In this document: positions 56,945 to 64,000 of the stretch, piece by piece
Position numbering within the stretch: position 1 is the stretch's first letter
How the letters are laid out: every line of letters begins with the position of its first letter
DNA from: Margaritifera margaritifera
Taxonomy: Eukaryota; Mollusca; Bivalvia; Unionida; Margaritiferidae
NCBI GenBank assembly: GCA_029931535.1
Contig: JAQPZY010001569.1
Coordinates: 3,893,001-3,957,000, forward strand
Reading direction: 5' to 3'
DNA length: 64,000 nt
Program-made: the position numbers and the translations under genes
Notes under the pieces: model-generated
Databases searched by the model: none
Told to the model about the DNA's origin: nothing
The model's input: the letters and a program-made list of their open reading frames with translations, nothing else

Positions 56945-57745
56945 ATGGACATGATGTGATGTGATGAGATGTGACAGTCAGACACAGGTAACACTATATG
57001 CCACCTCCATAGATATGACAGAGGCATATAAAGTGGGGGGCATGATGTGATGTGGCATGATGTGACAAATGGACATGGGCAACACTATATGCCACCTCCA
57101 TAGATATAGCAGGGGCATACAAAATGAGGGCATGATGTGATGATGTAATGCAATGTGACAAACAGACATGGGCAACACTATATGCCACCACCATAGATAT
57201 GTCAGGGCATACAAAATGAGGACATGATGTGATGATGTGATGCAATGTGACAAACAGACATAGGCAACATTATATGCCACCTCCATAGATAAGGCAGGGC
57301 ATACAAAGTGAGGACATGATGTGATGATGTGATGCGATATGACAGACATTGGCAACATTATATGCCACCTCCATAGATATGGCAGGGCATACAAAGTGAG
57401 GACATGATGTGATGATGTGATGCAATGTGACAAATGGACACAGGCAACATTACATGCCACTTCGATAGATATGGCAGGGCATACAAAGTGAGGACATGAT
57501 GTGATGATGTGATGCAATATGACAGATGGATATGGGCAACACTATATGCCACTTCCACAGATAGGGCAGGGCATACAAAGTGAGGACATGATGTGATGCT
57601 GTGATGCAATATGACAGATGTACACGGGCAACACTATATGCCACTTTGATAGATATGGCAGGGGCATACAAAGGACATGATGTGATGATAGTATGTGATG
57701 TGACAGATGGACATGAGCACACTATATGCCTCCTCATACAAAGTG
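56945..57745. repeat. ~92-bp satellite, ~9 units
   Basis: The block CCACCTCCATAGATATGGCA recurs at about 57001, 57092, 57185, 57277, 57365, 57457, 57549, 57641 and (decayed) 57729, i.e. every 86-93 bp. GACATGATGTGATG and GGCAACACTATATG lie between. Open frames of up to 179 codons on the minus strand are produced by the repeat itself. Confidence 0.92.
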
Positions 57746-58984
57746 AGGGTCACTGGTTCCAACAGATAATTCAGATAGACACAGTTCAAATAATCACAAT
57801 TCTACTTTACTTGCTTGAATATGTTTATGCATTTCCATACACAAATCCAATTATTTACTCATTTTGTGCATTATATTTATACACCTTTGTTTTGTGGCAC
57901 AACTAGAAAACTTCCACCTTTGGTAATTGATTTATTGAACAAACATAAGCTTCTGCCAATGTGAATTTTTTACTTTTGACATACTATCTTTGGATACCAA
58001 ATTAAACAAAAAGACATCATTTACAATTTTGTCAGTTTTGTCAATTTGTAACATAGTATTCATATCAATTTCCTCTCACCAATTACACCATAAAAGACTG
58101 AGGACTTAACATGTATTCCAATAATAAAACTTTAAAAGTGAACCTATGGTTCAAAGCGCATAATGGAAGTATAAAACATTACAGAACTATAAAAAAAATA
58201 ACAATAGTTCTTGTGTAAGGACAAAAGTTTGTAGCGCAAGTAAATAACAAAAGCACCAAGGTTCTGGTACAAAAATAGCGAAACAAGTTTAGCTAATCTG
58301 AACAAGGCGATGTTTTAAATTTTTTAATCAAAATCAAAAACTAAGGAATGTTGACACAGAAAAGATCAATCAACATGTTAATTGTTTAGAATGCCCTTAT
58401 TATAATTTAACAAGCTAATTATTCAAATGTCTAGGCACAGGTTACATATCTCAACTTTTCTTTCTCAAACTGATATGCAGAATACCTATTTTTCTGGTTT
58501 CATCTGTAGTAGTAAAGTTTGCACCAAACATTCTGCAAGTTCTCAGGATCAAAATAAAATTTTTACAACTTGAATCATCACCAAGGAAGTCATTAATATA
58601 TTCTGAGGAAGTTGAGAATTTCCTCAAATGTTGAGAGTTCCTTGCCTCTTTTCTACCGTAGATGCAACTGGGATAAGGTTATGCACAAGGTCCCCTTACT
58701 TAACATTTGCCTGTATTGCTTTTTACATTACTTTATTAAGTACCTCAATTCTCAATACCAGTTCTATCTTTATATAATATTGTCAATATATTAAAGAAAT
58801 TGTGCAGACACATACAATTCAACATATTTATGAGAGTTATTTGAACAGTTTTGAATATTTTGTGGCAACTTTTTTGTTTCTTAGAACATATCAATAAATT
58901 GAACACTGATCAATAGACAAACTAACATTCTATAAAAATTATCTGCAGCTGCACATGTAGCATGCCGAACAACTGCAGATATAT
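57746..58984. other. Intergenic, ~1.2 kb; nothing recognised
   Basis: AT-rich sequence without a supported feature. Confidence 0.5.
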
Positions 58985-60008
58985 ACATGTGACATAACAT
59001 TGGTAAATGTCAGTGACCTAAAAATGTTCGAGAAGAAAAATAATTCTACTACTGAGCAAACAGCATACTGTAAAGTCTGGGTGATCTTAGGATACTCTCC
59101 GACTGATATCAAGGCCAATTTGGCTAAAGTTTACAGATGTAATTCTTTGTCATATCATAAAACTGAGGTGGTTTCATCATTGGTGGCAAATCCATGGAAG
59201 AATACCCATGTTCAGGTATACTGCTGTGAAGGGGGCAATTGATGAAGATGCTCAATTCACAGTGAAAGATATTTCTATTATCACTGGCATTATTTTGTCA
59301 GCTGTTTTTAATATACTGCATCTGTTGACAGCTGATCAAAAACAGACGTGGGCTGAAATCATCAAACATCTACACACCAAATATGAAAAGCATGACCAGT
59401 GATACTTCTGAATGAGATTTTAACATGATGAAACATGGATTTCCTTTTCTGAACCCAACTCAAGATAAAATAATAAAGTTTTTGATATGGAGAAAACAAG
59501 CAGAGACAACAAATCACTGGACATAGACTGTCAAGAAAGTTTTAACCCATTATTTTTCTATGCAAAAAGACCCAGTCATCCATGTACCTGTGCCTGACCC
59601 AGCTAGTGCCATTGTTAATTTATATGCCTCCAATGTGTTACCGGAAGTTGTGGAACAGTACTGAACCACCCATCTTCGCACTGGTACCCGAGGTATCCAT
59701 CCACTCCATGACAATGTATCAGTGCATAAATCTGCCATCATGACAGACTTCCTGAAGAAGCACAGCATAGAAATTTGCCACATCCTCCATTACAGCCCTG
59801 TTTTAGCTCCAAATGATTTTTTCCTGAATCCCGTTATCAAAGATTCACTGAAGGGCAGACAAGTTTAAAGCCACCATGTGGTTTGAACTTTTCCAGAGCA
59901 TAAAGAACATACCAAAAAGTGAATACAAACTGGCATTTAATAATTGGATAATCAGATTGAGAAAGTGTAAAGTGGTGCACAGGAAATTCTTTGAGGGGAT
60001 GCACTGAT
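58985..60008 (+). pseudogene. mariner-like transposase fossil
   Basis: A degenerate but nearly full-length mariner-type transposase (about 340 residues when broken frames are added). The N-terminal helix-turn-helix region runs 59000-59242. Next comes FTVKDISIITGI..SAVFNIL and a DETWISFSEPNS block at ~59427-59460, which carries the first catalytic Asp. The block GTRGIHPLHDNVSVHKSAIM (~59682) contains the second catalytic Asp, and HYSPVLAPNDFF (~59790-59826) contains the third. The tail matches K.IPKSEYK.AFNNWI.RLRKC..V....FEGM and ends at TGA 60006-60008. At least five stops or frameshifts make it inactive. I could not identify terminal inverted repeats by eye. Confidence 0.85.
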
Positions 60009-61253
60009 GTACTGTTCACTAATAAAGAACTTTGTTCTACAGCACACTAATATTCATAACTTTTTAAATACCCATTGTAGCAGTATTTCTTCATGAAGAT
60101 TATTATTTTAACATACATGAATATTTTAAGTACACTAAAAATGAAATCTGGTAAGTGTCCAATGTCACCTTGAACAGAAATATGCTCACATGAAAACAAA
60201 ATTGCACAAAAGATGTATTTTTCCTAAATAATACAATGAGAGAAATGCATGACCAAAGAAAATATGGTAAAAAGACAAGATACAATGGATAAAATCCAAT
60301 ATGTTGAATTGCTCCACAGATAATAAAAATACATAGTCTCTGAAAATTAGAAAAAAAGCACACAAATTACCTGAAGAAAAAGAAAATCAGTGCAAAATCG
60401 GCACAGAGAATTCTTTAAATTCTAAAACAAAATAATAAATGAACACAGTCTTAACCTGTGTACCTTATTCTTGTCCTTTTTTTAACAGGCATTCTGTGTA
60501 CTGATTTTGTCTTTTTACCAACAAACTTTGAATAATATGAGATTGGAAAAGATGCTTAAAAAACTATGCCTAACAATATTCACATGCTTTATTATATACA
60601 CTACATCTTTCGCTGTCAAATGTGTCGGTTTCTTGTTTTTTAGTTGTGATAGTGGCCAATGGCTGCTACAAATAAACAAATTAGTCGATACAGGGAATTC
60701 TCATTTAGTCTATATACATCAAATTTGACAATTCAAGTCATGAGATGAAGTCTATAAACATCATAATGAAATGAAAGTGGAAGCTTGAGAAACAAGAGAC
60801 TCACGTGGGCCTGATATCATATACCTGACATATATTGGTCTAAAAAGCAAATGTAGTAGTAATAAGCCAGGTACCTTGGCTTGAAAGACAACCATATTAA
60901 GATAATTTCAACAATTTGGTTGAAATTGATCGTATCTGACATGTTGTTTAACTGTGTGTCTATTTGGTGTAACTTTTGCTGGACCAGATTGTGTATAGAC
61001 ATTTATTGTATGAATGTGACAGGTGTTCATGCTAGAACTCTATATCAAATTTGGTCTGATATGGTGAGGCAATTTGGAGAAAAAACTGTTTAGTAAGATT
61101 TTTTATATACTGGTAACATAGGCTATGCTTAACAGGAGATGAGTATATTCTTGCCAAGTCTGATCAAATTGTCTGAGTCATTATGGAGAAGTCAAAAACA
61201 GGTTTTCTAGCTATTTGTTATGGAAGTCACACTACTGCTTGGTAAATGGATTA
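60009..61253. other. Intergenic, ~1.2 kb; nothing firmly recognised
   Basis: AT-rich. AGACTCACGTGGGCCTGATATCA at ~60798-60820 resembles, in decayed form, the hairpin head of the array at 62863. No tandem units of that family follow it. Confidence 0.45.
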
Positions 61254-61469
61254 CCATATGTACTCGTGTATAATCCAATACCAACTGCAAACTGCACAGA
61301 CCCAGATCTTCCATCGCATAATGCACTGGCAGATCTGGGTCTATGCAGTTTGTAAGGACTAATCGGTAGAACAAACAACATAGACCCTGGTCTGCTGGTG
61401 CATTATGCGGCGGCAGATCATGGTCTATGTTGTTTGCAGTTGGACCCGGATATACACAAGTATATATGG
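61254..61469 (-). repeat. Double-hairpin MITE, copy 8 (reverse)
   Basis: A 216-bp copy flanked by TA (61252-61253 and 61470-61471). It begins CCATATGTACTCGTGTATAA and ends ACACAAGTATATATGG. Hairpin B comes first and A second, with both stems well preserved. Confidence 0.88.
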
Positions 61470-61479
61470 TATAGCACAT

Positions 61480-62450
61480 ATACTGAGTTTCACAGAATTA
61501 GTTGAAGAGAACTTTAGTTCTGGTTTGGTTTCAAATGCAATGGTCAAATTTATATAAGTGATAGTGACTTTGACCACCATGAAGGTACACCCACCCAAAT
61601 CAATAAGATTCTTTCTGGGCTGAGGGGAACATACATTCAACATTTGGCACAAATATTTTGGTTGTTGTCAGAAAATAAAAAACAATGACCAAATATATTT
61701 TTAGCAACAGCAAGCTCAACCTTGGAGCTATTTAACCCCAAATCAATAGGGTTCTTCAAAGGAAATATATGTAAAAAATTAAATTTATTCTGTTATCTAG
61801 AACTTAGGTTATCATCTGAAAATGAAATGCATAGGCAAAATCTATATTTTTAGTAACAATGACCTTGACCTTTGAGATGGTGACCTAAAAAGCAATAGGG
61901 TTCTTCCTTGGGCAAAGGGAAACACATGTACAAAGTTGCCCTAAAATCTGTTCAAGAGAATTTAAGTTATCATCTAGAAGTGAAATGCAGAGGCAAAATC
62001 TATTTTGAGCAAATGACCTTGACTTTTGAGCTACTGACCCCAAAATCAACATTTTTTCTCAGACTAAGGAATATACATGTACCAAGTTTCACTGAAATCT
62101 GTTCACTAAAACTTAAGTTATTATATAAAAATGAAATGAACAGGCAAAAACTTGTTTAAGCAACAGTGACCTGCCCTTGGAGCTACTGATCCCCAAATCA
62201 ATAATGTTCTTTCTTGGGCTAAGGAACATAAATGTACCAAGTAGTGTTGAAATCTGTTCACAAGAACTTAAGTTATAATCCTGAAATTAAATGCAAAAGA
62301 AAAATCTATTTTTTTGAAACAGTGACCTTGACCTAGGAGCTCCTGATACACAAATCAATGGGTTTCTTCCTTGGGCTAAAGGGAACACATATCCCCAATT
62401 GCACTGAAATCTATTCACTGACACTTAGGCTAAAATCTAGAAACCAAAAC
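61480..62450. repeat. ~150-bp tandem array (family RP3)
   Basis: About six units marked by TTCTT(C/T)CTTGGGCTAA.GGAACA, ATGTACAAAGTT..CTGAAATCTGTTCA, AACTTAAGTTAT and TGACCTTGACCTTTGAG. Non-coding. No clear hairpin head was seen because the MITE lies immediately upstream. Confidence 0.75.
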
Positions 62451-62578
62451 AAATGCCCACTCACCTGCCTACCTTGATTACATTAAATTATATTACCCTG
62501 CAACTTTTATTGGTGGGGTATAAAAACTGTTGATCCACTACAAAAATAATAAACACATATGTACAGGTGTATTATTTG

Positions 62579-62690
62579 AATATCTAGATAACAGTATACA
62601 CCTTCCAGATTCCAATGATCTAGATAACAGTATACAACTTCCAGATGCCAGTGATCTAGATAACAATATACAACTTCCAGATACCAGATA
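62579..62690. repeat. 36-bp minisatellite, 3 units
   Basis: Units GATCTAGATAACAGTATACA followed by ACTTCCAGAT. The period divisible by three keeps minus-strand frames open. Confidence 0.9.
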
Positions 62691-62862
62691 GAAATTAGCA
62701 CAAACAAACTGAATGTGAATTGTTTCCACTTATATGAGCAAAATAAAATTAAAATGTATGTATTAAACAAAGTGGTAATTAAGATGTGACAGTAGGACAT
62801 ATTTCTTCTTATTGGGAACTTATAGTGTAAAAGACAATCAGATTTATACAAAGCAAAGCAAG

Positions 62863-64000
62863 AGGCCCAAGTGGGCCTGAGATCACTCACTTGCCTGATA
62901 TCTGCCTAATAGCCACATGCAAGAACAACTGGCAAAGAAATCCAGGTCAGTAGGATGTTTTCTGTAGAATTTCTTCCATTGCTATTGATTGTATATGTCA
63001 TAAAAGCAATTGTTTCAAGGTTTCCTTATTTTTGTATCTTCATGCATATTTGAAAATGAATCCATATCATTTGTCAGATACTGAAAGGCCTTAATGCAAG
63101 TACTATTTTTGTCAAAGTTGGTAAAATTCTGTTGAGATAAAGTTGTTTAAATGTTTTTCTACTTTTTACTAATGTGACCTTATTTGATGGCAGGTCAGCA
63201 TCATATTGTACAAACTTTAAAGCCCTCTAGCAACGGTGCTTTCTGTCAAATCTGGTCAAGTTATATTCAGCATTTTTTAAGAGTAGTCATTCCAAGAATT
63301 TTGGTTTTTAGTAACTGTTGCCACATTTGAAGTTGAAATGATATAATTTGCAAAAATATTGAATGCCCTCAATGCCAGTATACTTTCTGTCAAATATTGT
63401 CAAATTCTGAAGAGCAGTTTTTGAGAAGTCATTCAAAGGCTTTTCTATTTATAGGATTCATGGCCATATTTGATGGCAGACTGACATCATTTGTACAAAA
63501 CCTGTAGGCTCCTTATGCAAGAATGCTTTCCAATTTGGTAAAATTCTGTTGAGCAGTTTCTGAGATGAAGTCATTTACAGATTTTTCTATGTTTAGTAAC
63601 GACAGTCACATCTGATGGTTGATCAGCATCATTGTACAAATCTAAAAGCCCCTCATATCAGGACGCTTTCTGTCAAATTTGGTCAAATTCGGTTTGGTAG
63701 TTTTTTTTAAAGTAGTCCTTTAAAGGTTTTTCTATTTTTAATAATGTCAGCCATAGTTGATGGCAGATTGGCATCATTTGCACAATCTTTAAAGGACTTC
63801 ATGCCAAGATGCTTTCTGGCAAATTTGGTCCAATTCTGTTAAACAGTTTTTGAGAAGTTGTTTAAAGATAATTTGGTCTAATGTTAGTAACTGTGGCCAT
63901 ATTTAATGGCAGATCAGAATCATTTGTATAAATTTGAAATGTTTTCATGCCAGGATTCTTTCTGTCAAATTCTGTTGAGCTGTTTTTGAGAAGCAGTTCT
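62863..64000. repeat. Hairpin-headed ~145-bp tandem array (family RP2), runs off the edge
   Basis: The perfect head hairpin AGGCCC-AAGT-GGGCCT (62863-62878) is followed by GAGATCACTCACTTGCCTGA and a ~150-bp leader. About seven units follow, with GCTTTCTGTCAAATTTGGTC, AAATTCTGTTGAGCAGTTTTTGA and GATGGCAGATCAGCATCATTTGT, at ~140-148-bp spacing to the window end. Confidence 0.8.

Noticed and set aside
56978..57737. Minus-strand frames of up to 179 codons
   Set aside because: They consist only of the ~92-bp satellite read in one frame.

Overview
The window is a stretch of animal nuclear DNA: AT-rich, with few and short coding exons, long introns and very dense repeats. It carries the 3' half of one recognisable gene, a c-Jun N-terminal kinase (JNK/MAPK8-10 family), in six exons on the + strand between 497 and 32845. 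Its 5' half lies outside the window. Abundant DIRS-type tyrosine-recombinase retrotransposons, degenerate ~150-bp tandem arrays preceded by a small hairpin, and the invertebrate-like JNK sequence suggest a lophotrochozoan, most likely a bivalve mollusc. That placement is inference.

Layout. 1-8279: JNK exons carrying the activation loop (TPY), the middle of the C-lobe and the end of the kinase domain. The first intron holds a nearly complete but dead DIRS element (820-5796) and a TA-flanked double-hairpin MITE (6398-6607). The next intron holds a ~150-bp tandem array (7008-7802). 8280-21861: a long intron with a ~145-bp array (8656-10515), an old DIRS-like RT/RNase H relic (11340-13610) and a second MITE, then two short JNK exons. 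21862-32765: the last intron, occupied by a truncated DIRS copy (21918-24833) followed directly by a longer one (24834-31250) and more tandem arrays. 32766-32845: terminal JNK exon ending in Cys-Arg-stop, followed by a 3' UTR of undetermined length.

34.6-64 kb: no gene was recognised. It is filled with MITE copies (including a nested pair that shows the TA target duplication directly), mini- and microsatellites, an interrupted segmental duplication with a hAT fossil inserted in it, a mariner fossil, a pogo-like HTH fragment, a ~92-bp satellite and several ~150-300-bp tandem families, one running off the right edge.

The most interesting signals are (i) several unrelated tandem-array families that each begin with a tiny perfect hairpin, two of which also end in the same ACTCTTGTT tail, suggesting one class of non-autonomous mobile element; and (ii) a ~210-bp double-hairpin MITE family with TA target sites, whose arms could fold into near-perfect ~60-nt hairpins. 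No working mobile-element protein is visible: every transposon reading frame is broken.
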